In this document: piece by piece, positions 1 to 12,309 of the stretch
How positions within the stretch are numbered: the stretch's first letter is position 1
How the letters are laid out: each line of letters opens with the position of its first letter
Assembly: GCA_037176845.1 (NCBI GenBank)
Contig: JAYKXP010000053.1
Coordinates: forward strand, 1-64,000
Direction: 5' to 3'
From: Paramarasmius palmivorus
Taxonomy: Eukaryota > Basidiomycota > Agaricomycetes > Agaricales > Marasmiaceae
Length of the DNA stretch: 64,000 nt
Made by a program: the position numbers and the translations under genes
Notes under the pieces: model-generated
What the model saw: the letters and a program-made list of their open reading frames with translations, nothing else
The model's database searches: none
What the model was told of the DNA's origin: nothing

Positions 1-1923
1 ACAATAAACAGGTGTGGAACAGCCTTTAACAGTGCTTCTTTGCGGAAGTGGCAGTTTTCAAACTGCCAGAGGACTGGGCATACGATTAGAGATCGGTCGT
101 GAAGCGCAATGTTTATCGATGGAGGCAGCGACACGGAGTAGCTCTCGTCCATTGCATCGAAAACGTTTATCATCAGGTCTCTCACAAAGCGGGTAACCAT
201 TCGCGCGTCTTTCCGCAGACCCTGTCTTCTCAATCATGCGGTATCGTCTACGCCAAGGTTAACGTTGTATTGTATCAGAGTTGAAACTATGCTGAATGCG
301 TTTGTCCACAGAATCCACATCAATATACGCCTTCCAGGACATCCTGTCTCAGAAAGAGGAACATCTGCAGCAGGTAAAGGACTCAGTAGGTTTATGCCAA
401 GACTGTTACTGACGCTAACATGATAATTACAGGATCTACATCGAGCGCACTCTCCTGCACGCCTACTAGCTACAAAAGATAAACGACCATCACCATGTAG
501 GATTGCTCAATATTATTCATGATGTTACTAATAGACATGTGTGCAGACCAAGAAAGGAAGCCAGGTAGACAAAACACGAAACAAGTGAACCGAGACAAGT
601 TCGCAGAGATAACGAAGCCGTAATCACCACCAACACCTCCGTTTTGATTACTGCACGTTGCAGGTATCGACCACGAACAAACAACAACTGCGTAAGGAAG
701 TAAACACCAACTCGGGTTATGTATTCCCTGATCCAGAATGTTCGTGAGTAGCACCGAGGAGAAACTCGAGCGTACATACGTGCTTGGCTAGATTCTACGC
801 GAAGTCATCACTTTCGCGTGATGATGCGACCTTCAGTCTGGCCTCGTTGCATGGTGTCCACAGCAGTGGAGGTTACTTCTCGCCCTTACCGACTGGCCAT
901 CCTTCTGCCTCGGGACCTTCATGGACCAATTCAAGCAAATCGGGGGACCGTTGTGGGCGAATGCTTGACCCTTCTATGCTATCGCGACGAAGGGAATGCT
1001 GCTGAGGTCGACACAGTATAGCTTTCAATGGCGTGGCAAGGAGTCCCGGATGGGAAGTTAAAAGATAGTGTTCGCTTTGTGCAGCGAGATTTTGTGGGAG
1101 TTATATGAATTGAATTTTCGCTCCGAGTTCCACGCTCTAGACACGTTATTACGTCGAAAAACGGACAGAACAGAACGTTGACGGCCTCGGGAACGAAGTA
1201 TCAACCTGATAACCCCAATGGACTTTTCATCGGCTGTCATGGAGGAAGTTCAGGCATGTTTCCCTCGCCCAAAGGGACACAGCACAATTCACCTATTGGA
1301 AATTCAGATGGGGAACTGGCGTCGAAGGAGTAGCGGGTTCGACGGGTGTTTCCAGTCAGGTATATCCTCATTATGAAGGAAGTTTTGAAGGACTTGGCTG
1401 GAAGTAAAACACTGTCCGGTACTGCTGACGGGAACGTCATCAAGTAGAGCAGTTTCAGGAAACGGAGCTCAGCCAACTGGAGGAAGCTGTCGCGGGGATT
1501 TTACTGTCAGACTTTCTACAGATGTTTGGACGGCCACCGATCAACCGCACCGCTTGGATCCGACAAACTCAGATGAATAGGAGATCGTGAATTTCCTATA
1601 TACTTAGCATTGTTGTTGATATTCTGGGTATTCATACTGTACAGTTATCTAACCGTATTTCCGCTTTCTTGTACTACGCCACTGGGCTTTTGTTCAATCA
1701 AACTGCATACGCGCAAGACACAGAGCGGAACTGAGATCTTCTACATGCAAAAAGATTAAAGAGTGCGGCTCTATGACTCTACAAGCTGGTCAGCGAGAAG
1801 CATGCAAATTTCAAGCTGAACTTTCGTTGCAAAAGTTGAAGAGATCGTCTTATAGATCTACTGCGTACGCATCTGAGAAAACATTATGGGCTTGCATTGC
1901 CATTTAGCGTAAACAATTGAGCA
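1..1923. other. No convincing gene; possibly decayed DNA
   Basis: I find no coding region that I can support in this stretch: open frames are short (under about 95 codons), lack recognisable motifs and do not join across plausible splice sites. The only hint is a short plus-strand reading near 1500-1550 (LSTDVWTA) that resembles the start of hAT transposase cores, but no flanking transposase sequence follows. It may be an old transposon relic or simply intergenic DNA. Confidence 0.4.
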
Positions 1924-4900
1924 CTACATGAAATTACAGGATATTGTTGGTTCGACGTTATCTAATTGGTTACTGAGGAGCCAGTGATGCATAGCGACTC
2001 TTGAGTCCTTCTTCTCCGCTTCTGGGTCCTCCTCGTCTTCGTACCTGTTTTCCAGGAGCTGAATAAGATAAGGCGCAGGAAGTAGCACCAATCGCGGGCA
2101 AGTTCTGAACCTGCATACCCCCTGCTCCAAGAATGATATTCTATGGCCTACGGACTCTCTTGAGTATGATTCATCTGTTTCGTCCACGAGTCGGACCTAA
2201 AAACAAAGATATGTAAACTATGACAAAGCTGTCGGCAGAAAGGCTCACCTCTATCTTGGGTTCGTCTAGTAAGACGAACGGAACTCCCGTTGCAGCCCAA
2301 CAAAACATCCTACAGCGAAAAGTATCGCCACTTGGACCGTCTGAGATCGCGTCTTCAAGATTAACTCCCTTGTTGAACCTGCTTGAAACAGCACTAAGGA
2401 GTTGTGGGCATGGGATGCCTCTGCCTTCTAGAAAGTCCCGGAGAATGTCCTCCACCGTTCGCATTGACTGATAGAGAGGGTTCGCTAACATAGCTTGGGA
2501 AAGTTTCGCGCGGGTTTCCTCCTTCATCGTCTTGGTGAAGGTAATCCGTAGGGAGCTGTACCCGGATATGTTGCAGGTATATACGCTGCTCACGAGAGCT
2601 GCAGGCCCACCCTTGTACGCTTGAGCAACCTGGAATGGGATATTAGCCAAGGATTCCTTGCTACAAACCTTTGAAACTTACCCTTCCTAGAGTCATCTTG
2701 CCTTCCAGGCATGGAAGCATAAAACCCTCAAGGAATGCCTGAAAGTAAGGGTGCTGAATAGGCTCAGGACCGACTACTACGTGTCGGAGCATCTGCCAGC
2801 CGAACTGCTTGTGCATTTCCTCACTCCGGCCAGTAAAAGCAGAGGGCTAGACGAGAAGTAATCAGCAAGTTATGCGAGTCATGCAGTTGTAACCTTACCA
2901 TAGTCTCATGATAATTTATCAGGTGAATTGCGACTTCTTGGGGTATGGTGTCTGTTGCGGAGAGAGATATCCAAATGGAGAGGATCTTGAATAGCTCTGG
3001 AAACCACGTGGAAACCAGGCTTTTCGTGAGGGAGGCAGGGTTGTTGTCATAAAGTAGGTAGATGAGAAGAAGGGGATTGATTGGGTCCACTGGGTAACCG
3101 TAAAGAAGACAAAGCCCAACAATTGCCCCTAGAAGTTGGAGATCTCGCTTCTTGGTGTCAGACATCAATAGGGCGGATTGTGCGGGAATAGTGGCAAGAG
3201 TACAGAAGCCTCCGTAACGAAGGGCGAAGAACTCTGACCTTCGAGTTTCCAGGTATTCCTTTGCGAGGGTATGCACTACCTCCCGTTCAATGCCTGGCCC
3301 TGATGTAACTTCGTAGTCTGGCCCGTCAAGATTAGCTTCAGTCCTAGGCAAAAAAAAGAAAACAAGAAGTCAAAAGCTATCACGACCAACGGTATTATCA
3401 ACTCACTGAATGAAATGACGGGTCGGGTTGTACATCACCGAGAAATCTTGCTTCTCGATGCATTCCAAGATCTTTCTCTTCCAGCTGGCCGTTAGACCGT
3501 CTAGATCATAACCTGTGACGCTGAAGGAATGCATGGGTCCATCAGTCTCCAGTTCGTAGACGACTTCCACCGCATCAAGTATATCTGATCTGTTCAGAAT
3601 GATGCCCAGGTAATCGTCGGTCTGCTCCGATATCTCTGGAAACTGCCATAGTTCTGAGCAGGATTCACTAGAGATGTCCTGTAGGATGATTAGCATATAT
3701 TGGCAAGGTCTGCATGAGGAACTTACTATGTTTTCGTCCATCCACGATACTCCAGACGAGAATGAGGAAACTCTTGAAGAGCTGGTTCGAGTTGAAGATG
3801 CAGAGGAGATTCGGGAAGAGGGTGTTCTGCCAGAGGATGCCGAAGAAATCTGCGAAGTGGTCGATCTTCTGGAAGAGGCTGAAGAGATCGGCGATGAATT
3901 TCGGGCTGCCGAAGAATTAGACATGGTTCCAGAAGGGCGCAAGAGTTGAGCAACTATGCGTTCCTATTAAGAGGATCAGCGGTAAAGTTTTCTCTAATCG
4001 CAGTTTGCATACCTCTCGGACTTCCTCCTCGCCATCGGCAGGATCACAGTCCGCTTCCATCAGGTCCTCGTCAAAGATACTACAACCTTCGTAGACCCGA
4101 GCATCGACATCACTTTGAAACATGCCATATACTCGTTTATGGATGCACCTATGAATGCGAGTGCTGTCGTCGTTCCCCAGATACACCTCCTTTAGGTTAA
4201 CCAAAGCCTCTGTAACAGTAGACCGAATACCTGCTCTATGGTTAGCCCTGACAACTCATTGGGGAAATGGTATTGACATACAGAGATGAATAATGAAATA
4301 GTTCTTGTCGGAGATGGACCACTTTGCGACGGCAAATTCACGTGGGTTTGCTAGCAAATCTGCGATGGTAGTTTCCGAGCGATAAGAAGCCGAAGCTATC
4401 CTAGGTGTCTTGTTGCTTCCATTTGGCCTTCCAAGATTGGTGTAGGAGAGAAGCTGCAGAGGGAGACCTTCGTGCAAAGCGAATCCACGAGATATCTCCG
4501 CCACTGGAGGAAAGATGTATCCCTTGCTGTTTAAAAGACAGGAGAGATGTTGGACCAGTTCGACGAGTCTTGTGGTGATTGGAAGGTTCGGGAATTGATG
4601 AAGAAGGTTGAGAGAGTTCAAGACCATTTTGTAGGTCTCTTCGTTCCTGTGGTAGCGATACATGTTCTTCGGGAGATGCAACCGCTGATAAACAACATAC
4701 TAGTCAATGATCAAGCTAGTCACCGAAAATTTTACTCAACGCACCCTTCTCTCTGCATTTGTGGGCTGAGCCGGATGTATCCAGACCTCGACATTAGCGA
4801 CCCTGATGTCGCCTTCAGCAATCGCCATGCAGTCCTCAATTTGAGGAGGCCTAACGTCGGAAGCCAGACTGGGCAGAACAAAAGCTTTGCCCCTCTTCTT

Positions 4901-5506
4901 CTTGTTCTGTCTGGAATGACGTTCCGCACTATCCATCCGATCTGCGTTAGCTCTTTGGATGAGGCTGAGACTTGGAAATGCCGTGCCGCTGCTTGATGCA
5001 ACAGAGCTCAACATGTTGATGCTGGTATATGGAGCTTGAATCGGACGAGCAATGGCCTGAGCTGGCGGAACGCTAGGTTGTGCCGGCGGCAAAGCCTGAG
5101 CTACTGGAAGATTGCCAGCCAAAGGTGGCGGTGGCAGTTGTGGCGTCTGTGACATTGGAGCATTAGCCTGGAGTTGAGACATGAACGACAGCGGGTTCAG
5201 AGGTTCACTCTGAGTCATCGGAAGTTGGGTAGGCGGAGGTTGAGGCGGAGGTTGAGGCGGAAGCTGATTAGGCGGAAGCTGAGTAGACGGAAGCTGAGTA
5301 GACGGAAGCTGAGTAGGTGCAGCTTGAGTAGGTGGAAGCTGAGTAGGCGGAAGTTGGGTCGGTGCAGGTTGGGTCGGTACAGGTTGGGATATATTCGGAA
5401 ACGCATTTGTATTTGGGAAAGATGAAGATATCATTTGAGGATGATTCTGCAGCCACGCACACAAGCCCTGCATGAACATTTCTGGGTTCATGTTGGCCTG
5501 GTCCAT
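1924..5506 (-). CDS. Large multi-exon protein with low-complexity N-terminus and HECT-like C-terminal half
   Basis: The start at 5506 opens an exon rich in Gln/Pro/Thr with repeated TQLPP units (about 5210-5400). It joins through a 45-nt intron at about 4690-4735 to a conserved-looking exon (4256-4681), then an acidic segment (3917-4204), a Ser/Arg segment of about four 12-residue repeats built on SSASS (about 3760-3910), and exons to the stop at 1924. The last third has features of a divergent HECT ubiquitin-ligase domain: GFMLPCLEGKM, a segment ending WAATGVPFVLLDEP that resembles the HECT F-x-x-TGs-x-x-P motif, and FRTCPRLVLLPAPYL, whose Cys would be the thioester residue. The family resemblance is weak; a fungal-specific protein of unknown role is the alternative. 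The AZF-like interaction arms are inferred to be disordered. Exon borders between 2650 and 3400 are approximate. Confidence 0.5.
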
Positions 5507-6212
5507 AGCGCCTCTGTAGGAATCATCAGCTAGGAAGGGTATCCATATAGAATCACGACGTACCTTAGAGTATCCTCTTGGTCAAGAAATTAACGCAAAA
5601 TAAAAACACAAAAGAATGGCAGGGTGGATGAAAAGAGAGACTGGACAACTGAGGAGCCTGTAAACCTCTTGAGATCGATTTATACCGGCTCGTCCCTACA
5701 ACACGTCTGTTAGTCAACGAAATAACACTATCGATTTGGCCCACCTGGTAATACAGCATGACAAAGTCGCTATCCGATTTGACGGTCACAGCTCAAGGCA
5801 TAGGAGATGCCGAACTTGAAGAGCGGACTACAGATGCCATTGCACGGCATTATAAATAAGAATAACGAAGGCTGAATGTAGGCGAACGTTATATAGGCAG
5901 ACATAAAGGAATCATCAAAGCACGACTTACTGGAATGAGTTCACACCTCAAAACGGGTAGACATGAGGATAATAGCGAGCAAGACAAGGGTGTAGTTGGA
6001 GTGAGTGTAAGACCAGAGTATGCGACCACGTCAAGGGAACGTGCAACCACGGCAAGCGCTAGTTCAAAGTACGCAGACACGCCACGCATTTTACATCACA
6101 TGTCACGAATTTCCGGTGAAAAATGTATTCATAGTCGGTGCTCATTTATAGGCATCCAAATTGTTTCACGTTTCATCGCCGGCCTCTTCCCAAACCCTTA
6201 TCACCACTTCCA
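5507..6212. other. Intergenic region between divergent genes
   Basis: Promoter-sized gap between the minus-strand HECT-like gene and the plus-strand SurE gene. Short open frames on both strands have no motif or splice support. I see no tRNA or repeat here. Confidence 0.5.
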
Positions 6213-7415
6213 ATGAAGTTCAACCCGCAAAATCTCTTCCTTGTGCTCGCGGCTACTCCTCTCGTATTTGTGTCGGGTCAGAAAAAGCTCATCTTGACAA
6301 ACGATGACGGTTGGCGTTTTCAATTGCTTTCAAAAGGAACGAGCTCATCTAGTGGGACAGGCTGGGCAGTAGCGATGATCAGGGCGCAGAACGATGCTTT
6401 GAAAGAAGCAGGTTACGATGTGAGTGGTATTTCTATTCATATTCCAATATTCCATGACGCGAATCCCTCTAGGTTGTGTTGTCCTGTCCCGCCGTGAACA
6501 AGTCAGGAACAGGTTCATCAACTGCTGTACCTACCGTTCTTCAAACACCCTGTGAATTTGACACCTGCCCTGCTGGTTCACCTGCTGTTGGTTTCAACGA
6601 ATCTGATCGTACAGTTATTTGCCACCTCCGTTTAGCTGCATAGCTAACGTATGGACCAAGCTCGACTGAACTATGTCAACGCTTTCCCTGCGGATGCCGC
6701 TAGTTTCGGGATACAGACATTGGCGCCTAAATTCTTTGACGGTACTGCACCGGATTTTGTTGTTGCAGGTCCGAATGTCGGAAGTACGTGTGCCTGTTAT
6801 TCGCGCTTCGTGTCTTTCTAAGTGATATTGTACAGATAACTTGGGCCCGACCGTCTTGATTTCAGGCACTGTGTAAGACTACTTCAATCTTCTCAGCTTG
6901 TTATGATTCTGACCATCCGACACATTCGTAGTGGAGCAGCTTGCGAAGCAGCTCTCGAAGGCATCCCTTCTGTGGCATTCTCCTCTCCAAGTCCACCGCT
7001 CACACAGGTCTCATACACTACCTTGGAATCGGATCCGAGCTCAGCCGACACGCTCTCTGCCCTCGTATACGCGAGCCTCACGACCACATTCGTCAACACG
7101 CTCTTGGGGGCTGGGTGTGACCCAATCTTACCGAAGGGTATATCGGTCAATGTCAACTATCCCTCCACGACAAATTGCTCGTCCTCAGAAGACTTCAAAT
7201 GGGTGTTTTCACGAATCAACGCCGACTCTAGCGCGACGGATGTGGAGACATGTGGATCTACACATCTGCCTGCAGAATCGGCTGTGGTGGCCCACGCTGG
7301 ATGCTTCAGCAGCGTTTCGGTGTTCAATGCGAGCACAAAAGCAGATGTTGATGCGGATACACAAGCCTTCGTGTTGAATAAGTTGAGTGGGTTGTTGACC
7401 TGTTTGCCCAGTTGA
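6213..7415 (+). CDS. Secreted SurE-like 5'/3'-nucleotidase (survival protein E family)
   Basis: The ATG at 6213 begins a signal peptide (hydrophobic core FLVLAATPLVFVSG) followed directly by KLILTNDDGW, the metal-binding Asp-Asp motif that starts SurE phosphatases. Later exons carry further family landmarks: a VVLSCPA strand after the intron at about 6420, KSGTGSS, PDFVVAGPNVG, NLGPTVLISGTV and GAACEAALEGIPSVAFS, ending at the TGA at 7413-7415. SurE enzymes are divalent-metal phosphatases acting on nucleoside monophosphates; fungal secreted members are often annotated as acid phosphatases, so a role in extracellular phosphate scavenging is inferred. Introns fall at about 6420-6475, 6785-6838 and 6870-6930. 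The gene is convergent with the next gene, with only about 40 bp between the stops. Its 3' third is present again as a decayed copy at 12.3 kb. Confidence 0.85.
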
Positions 7416-7457
7416 ACTGCATATGTGTTTCCGTAGGCATGTAGTAAAACAATCAAT

Positions 7458-9329
7458 TCAATTACTGTCATGTCCTATCTCGAGCTCTCCGCCTCTCTCC
7501 ATCACCTCGCTCCGTTTGATCGCCGGCAGCTTGCGAACCACTGTCCATATCCGTGACATGGTCTCGTTGACGTTTGTGAAATAGTCGTCATCCCATGTAT
7601 CCTTCTTTATGATAGCTTGCATCAATCTCTGGAGCGTCCCGTTAGTCATCTTTTTCTCTGAATGTGACTGCAATAGTTTTCTTGACTTCAACTTGGAATC
7701 TTCGTTCTACACCTCTGTGAGTGAATTCTTTTACTTTCAGATCGCTGTACTCACCGAATCAACTAGGTTGCGAACCCGAGCCTGCACCGAGTGTGCGCTG
7801 GCATCGCTGAGCTCCTCGATTACGAGCCTACTGCCATGTTCGAGCACCTTCCCAACAATCTTGTCCACAGTCTCCACCGATTTTCTTTGGGTCATTTCCT
7901 GCGCCTCGCTCCAGGTTTTGTCCCAGATAAGCCAGATTTCAGCCCACATTTTATCCCTCTTTTCTTGGTGCTTCATTCGAGTCTGCGTGTCTTGCACAAC
8001 GGCCTGCGCAGCCTGTAGAGCCCCGGTCCCAGCTGCCTTCCAAGCTAAGTCGAACATCCTGTCGTTCAACAAGGGTAATTCGCGATTGCCATACTCGGTC
8101 AAGATTGCAGCATCCTCGACCTGAGAAACATCTGGTTGCTGCTCTCTTTTGGTCTTTTCCTCTAGACTCGTGGCTTGTCGCGCTGCTCGTAAACCACCAT
8201 CGAGAGCTGCATTCCAGACCGCGTAAAACTGCGTTACCCTCCTTCCTAGGAAGGCAAATTTGAGACTCGGATCTGTGACCTGCTGCACAAGTTTCGATGG
8301 ATCAATGTCTCCATATCCTGAGCAGATAGCCTCGAATATCGAGCCCCATAACAGGCCGATCACCTCGACCCTCAGTGCTGGCCGGACAATCTTATCCACC
8401 TCATCCAGCCAAAGATGATTGTCTAGCAGTGTAGGCACCCCGTGGCTTTTGAGCGACTGCTGACAAAGCTCCGCCGCCTTTTTCCCCGCCACCTCTTTCA
8501 CCTGCTTCCTCAGTTGTTGTCTAAGGCCAAGGTGCATTCTAGCCTTAAACATGTGCCGACAGATGAACCGCAAGAAGTTCGGAGGAAGCGCCCATGTAGC
8601 CCGGGTGAATGGACTCAGGCCTTCTCTTATCGCGCGCCCTGACCGATTCCGGAACGTGGTGACTGTTTCCACAACGATGTTCAGAAACAGCTCACTCGCT
8701 TCATCGACAATGAAGTTTGTGAGCTCTTCTAGATGGAATGTCTCTGCACGTTTTAGGAGGAGATCGGGGGAAGGGGCTTCGTACGGCAAGTAGTATCTCG
8801 ACGTGACCATCAAGATTGTCCACGAAAAGAAAAAGCAGTTGTGGGCGTAGAGCGAGTATTTGTTGGCTTCTGGGTCCTGGGATATCGCAAAACACGCACC
8901 CAGGACAACTGCCAGGTCGACCCTCCCATCTGGAAAGTAGAGCTCGATTTCTAGGTCTGTCTTCTCGACCTTCTTCAGCAGGTCGTCGCTCAAGTTGCGT
9001 ACACATTCATCCTTTGTGGTGACTGGCTTGTCCCTCAGCACGAGGCCTATACGTGATGCTTCCTCCGCGTTCATGTTGGGTCGGCGATCAAAGCGATGTA
9101 TGCTCCCGTCCCGCATATGTAATACGACGAATCGATGAGGTACAACCCCGCTCGTATCTTTGCGGATTTGAAGCCGAAGAATTGAGGTCTGGCCCTGTAC
9201 AGAGGCAAGCTCGTACCAGTCAAACACCTCTCCTACACCCCAACCCTTCGGGAATTCGATAGGAAGAGGGTTATCCGGTGGATGTCGTTGGGATGAAGAG
9301 GCTTTAGCTGTCTGGAGATCGAAACCCAT
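7458..9329 (-). CDS. Unknown protein with a possible permuted-papain His/Cys motif (copy 1)
   Basis: The start at 9329 (MGFDLQTAKASS) gives a protein of roughly 590 residues; a 45-nt intron at about 7692-7754 joins the last exon, which ends at 7458. I do not recognise the family by name. The N-terminal third looks like a permuted papain (LRAT/PPPDE-type) fold: His65 in VPHRFVVLHM, a strand pair DGSIHRFDRR, and His163-Asn164-Cys165 in YAHNCFFFSW, the spacing expected for a nucleophilic Cys that follows the catalytic His in permuted folds. The rest is predicted helical and charged, with several hydrophobic stretches (for example NFIVDEASELFLNIVVET) and a long coiled-coil-like segment (KRDKMWAEIWLIWD). 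It is co-oriented with, and was duplicated together with, the neighbouring membrane-protein genes. A peptidase, deubiquitinase-like or acyltransferase activity is inference only. Confidence 0.6.
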
Positions 9330-9585
9330 GTTCCATAAAAATGTACAATGGGCATAAATGGCGGTTTGAACGTGGTACGTAGCGCACGAAGACTCTGTAG
9401 AGCAGTTGGGGGGGTAAAATGTTGTCAATAAGTCCCACTTTTGTAAGGTTGACATTCAAAGTACACAATGCGTACACTCCGTGCGGCACACAGCGCCCAT
9501 AAGACTGGATTCAAACATGTACATATACATAGCTGATCGAGAAAGGTACGGAGAACATACTCGTAGAAAATAAATAAGATCACAT

Positions 9586-10247
9586 CTAGGGCTTCTCGGA
9601 CCTGCGCTCTAGTGACAAATTCATAAGCACCCAACGACGATTATGTTGGAGAGCGAAAGGTGAAATGAAGATCGCACAAATACCACAGAACACGATGATG
9701 ATGACGTTGACCACCAGGCCTTGTGTGATACATACGTAGAGCAGCAAGCCAAGGATAAATGCAAACAACCCGAGGCCAACCATCCATGGCCCTGAAGCGA
9801 TTGCGATTTTAATCCAGCGATCAATGACTCCAGGAGACTCGGACACCATTTGGTTTTCTTCGTCGCCGATGATTTTGGACTCGGAGAACCCTTTGTTGTA
9901 GGTTTCTAGTAGTACCACCTCTTCCCATGTAAGCATTTCGAACCAGCGAGATGCTTGATAATTGAGAATGGCACCGAACACGTTGGCCAATAAGCCCAGA
10001 AAGAAAAGCATCGTGACCAAAGGTGAACCTGGTCCATCATCACTGACGACCAGAGATAAGACTTGGCCCTGCATCGCCGCAAGGAAAGTTGACTGTCCAG
10101 AGCTTCGAGTCAGTACCAGAGCTCGGTTTGACAGGAATGGGAGCTTACACAAACAGCAAGGGAGCTATAGCCCTTTTCAGATAGGTACCGCCGGTCTCTA
10201 TTCTTGTTGTCCTGCCAGAGAGCTTGCTCATCCTCAAAGCCAACCAT
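9586..10247 (-). CDS. Small three-helix membrane protein, copy A
   Basis: I choose the ATG at 10247 (MVGFEDEQALWQ), because the frame then reads KGYSSLAVC and splices (TGT|GTAAGC at about 10146) into STFLAAMQGQVLS, matching the layout of copy B. About 200 residues. Three transmembrane segments are evident: LVTMLFFLGLLANVFGAIL, GLGLFAFILGLLLYVCI and VVNVIIIVFCGICAIFI, with a short basic tail ending RRSEKP at 9586. Between helices 1 and 2 lies a cytosolic-looking loop of about 50 residues beginning WFEMLTWEE. I do not recognise a named family. It lies upstream of and co-oriented with the papain-like gene, with about 250 bp between. Confidence 0.65.
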
Positions 10248-10790
10248 AGTACTACTAGTGGCGCTACTGTCGGATCGGGTTGGGTTGCAATGGTGCGGAG
10301 TTGGGAAAGCTGAAAGACATTTTGAATACTCATGTAGAGAAGTATTGTGTCATCAACTCACCAGGAGCTGCTCGGGGGTAAGCTGTATTCATCCTTGCTA
10401 GTGGGTATTCTGATTCTTCTGACAGGATAGCAGAAAGAGCAGAATTTATATTTGCTCCGCACCGTGTGGGGCAGCGACCCACGTCCTCATGTCGTTTGTA
10501 TTCAGATCTCGTGTGTGGAAAGTGCGGTTCTGTATGACATAGCACAGATTAGGTTTCATGGAATGCTTGCTGCATACGATCATTCAGAATGTGACTGCAA
10601 CGACAAGAAAGGGTACTCACGATCGTGTCAGTTCTAAAACGACCCGCCGAACGGATGTCAGCGCACCGGGCGGTGGTAAAGGTAAACTCGGAGACAAGGA
10701 GGCCGTAGAGAAGAAGGATCAATGAATTATAGCAATCATCGTCCAAGATACTGTATATACATGTGCAACGTAAATGAAAGAAAAAAAGGC

Positions 10791-11490
10791 TCACGCTCCG
10801 CTTCCTGATGTCGATGAAGAGTCGGAACGTCTGGTCAAATGCAGATGGTCAAGTACCCAGCAACGATGGTGGTGCAAACCAAAAGGTATGGTAAGAGTAG
10901 TGCAAAGGATGGAAAACACTATCAAGAATAATCGTAAAATCGGGCCTTGAGTTGTGTAGACGTAGAAAAGGAGACCCAAAATAAATGACGCAAGCCCTAA
11001 AAAAACGAGGTATGGGCCAGAGGTGATCGAAACAGTAATCCACTTATCAACTAGTCTCCCCTTGCTCTCGGTATTACAGAGACAGGATTGAGGCTGGTGA
11101 GAACCTTTGCCATGCTCTCGGTCCGCGCGACGCTTTTCTTCTTGGGTAAGGATCTGGAACCAGCGAGCGGCCTGAGAGCTAAGAAGTGCGCCATAGATAT
11201 TGGCCAGAAATCCGAAGAGGAAGAGACCGGCCACGACCGGCGAATTGATGCCATCCTCCCCGATTGCAAATGATAGGACTTGACCCTGCATCGTTGCGAG
11301 AAACGTAGCCTACAAGGAACAGTCAGTACGCGGATGAAGGTACGAATGAGCCCTTACGGAGAGTGTGAGGGCTGCATAGCCGTCCAGGTATAGCTCCCAG
11401 TTCTCTTTTGCTGTTCCAGTAGCTGGGCAAAGGTCAGTCAAGCAAGACATCGTCGTTATTGAAGCACCTACCTTGTGAAGAGCTAGCCAT
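10791..11490 (-). CDS. Small three-helix membrane protein, copy B
   Basis: The ATG at 11490 (MASSSQ) is followed by an intron with GTAGGT donor, then KENWELYLDGYAALTLS, then a second intron leading to ATFLATMQGQVLSFAIG. The same three helices as in copy A follow (VVAGLFLFGFLANIYGALL, FLGLASFILGLLFYVYT and LRLFLIVFSILCTTLTI) and a tail rich in Ser ending at 10791. The loop between helices 1 and 2 is of similar length but unlike copy A in sequence (RADREHGKGS). The invariant features of the pair are MQGQVLS, SSQAARWFQ / NYQASRWFE and a Trp-Val-Leu motif before the tail. Function unknown; an integral membrane role is clear from hydropathy. Confidence 0.65.
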
Positions 11491-12309
11491 GATGCCACTA
11501 CGGGGGTCGAAAACGAATGAGAAGAGTCTAAGTCCTTCAGGCTATTTATCCTGCACTTGTGAGTTTGCCCGATGGAATCCACACTGACATCGCAAAGTTC
11601 TCCCTTCCACAGCGCCCAGCAACAAGGCCTATCGAACCCAAGATCTCCGCACGGCTTGTAGTGATTGATCAGAGGGGCACAAGACGGCACTAATCGAGGG
11701 GAAATAAAGCGCGTCACAGAATTTCTGTTTGTGAGGTTGCGCTCTGACCGTGTGTATCTTGGTCTTGCTACAATTAATCCATCGGAATGCGCAGGAGATT
11801 CTGAACTGATATGCTCAGCAACGGTGGAGCACTAACACGATTTTTCATGAACGCAAGTAGACACTATGTGAGATCTTGATACTCACCTTGAATAAACACT
11901 GCCCCTGCTCTGGCGGCGATCCAACTGTTGTCCATTCGTCGACACCAACATATGCAAGGACTTTTCAGGTCGCCGGAAATTAAGCCTTAGCACTGCATCC
12001 ATCATAGAATCGTTCATTTCGGTGGTTTCAGCAGTTTCAGTGTCGAGGCATGTGTCCTCTTTGTGGAGTGTGTATACTGGTAACTGTAATGACGGTGAGA
12101 CAATGAGAGGGAAGAACACCGACTAACAAATTGGCGGCAAGTCGTCGGGCAAGCGCTCGAAGTTGAAGTTCATTAAAAACTTGAAGCTGGAAGAGGAAGG
12201 CAGACCCCCGGTCCGGCCAGCGGACTCGGAATTCAGTCACCCGCCCAGAACCTTCCCACGAGAAGAGCGAGAAATTTTCGCGCACTGCCACTGGATAGCT
12301 CATCTAACA
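11491..12309. other. Intergenic part of duplication unit 1 and its junction
   Basis: No gene is supported. The stretch 11700-12130 has a diverged counterpart at 15690-16170, so it belongs to the duplicated unit. The join between the two units lies between about 12130 and 12310. Confidence 0.5.

Larger units (their letters stand above)
7060..12130. repeat. Segmental tandem duplication, unit 1 (intact copy)
   Basis: This block contains the 3' end of the SurE gene, the papain-like gene and two three-helix membrane-protein genes. Landmarks recur in the same order and orientation at about 12310-16170: the SurE 3' end, the whole papain-like gene, the text around 9590-9670 (again at 14566-14660), 10530-10640 (again at 14850-14960), gcgctctgaccgtgtgt at 11736 (again at 15700) and cgccggaaatta at 11969 (again at 15958). 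Similarity is patchy, so the duplication is old. Confidence 0.8.

Noticed and set aside
470..1021. Overlapping open frames of 60-95 codons on both strands
   Set aside because: No motif, no consistent splicing, no bias; likely chance frames.
1480..1570. hAT transposase-like LSTDVWTA
   Set aside because: A single eight-residue match with no flanking transposase sequence, TIRs or target duplication.
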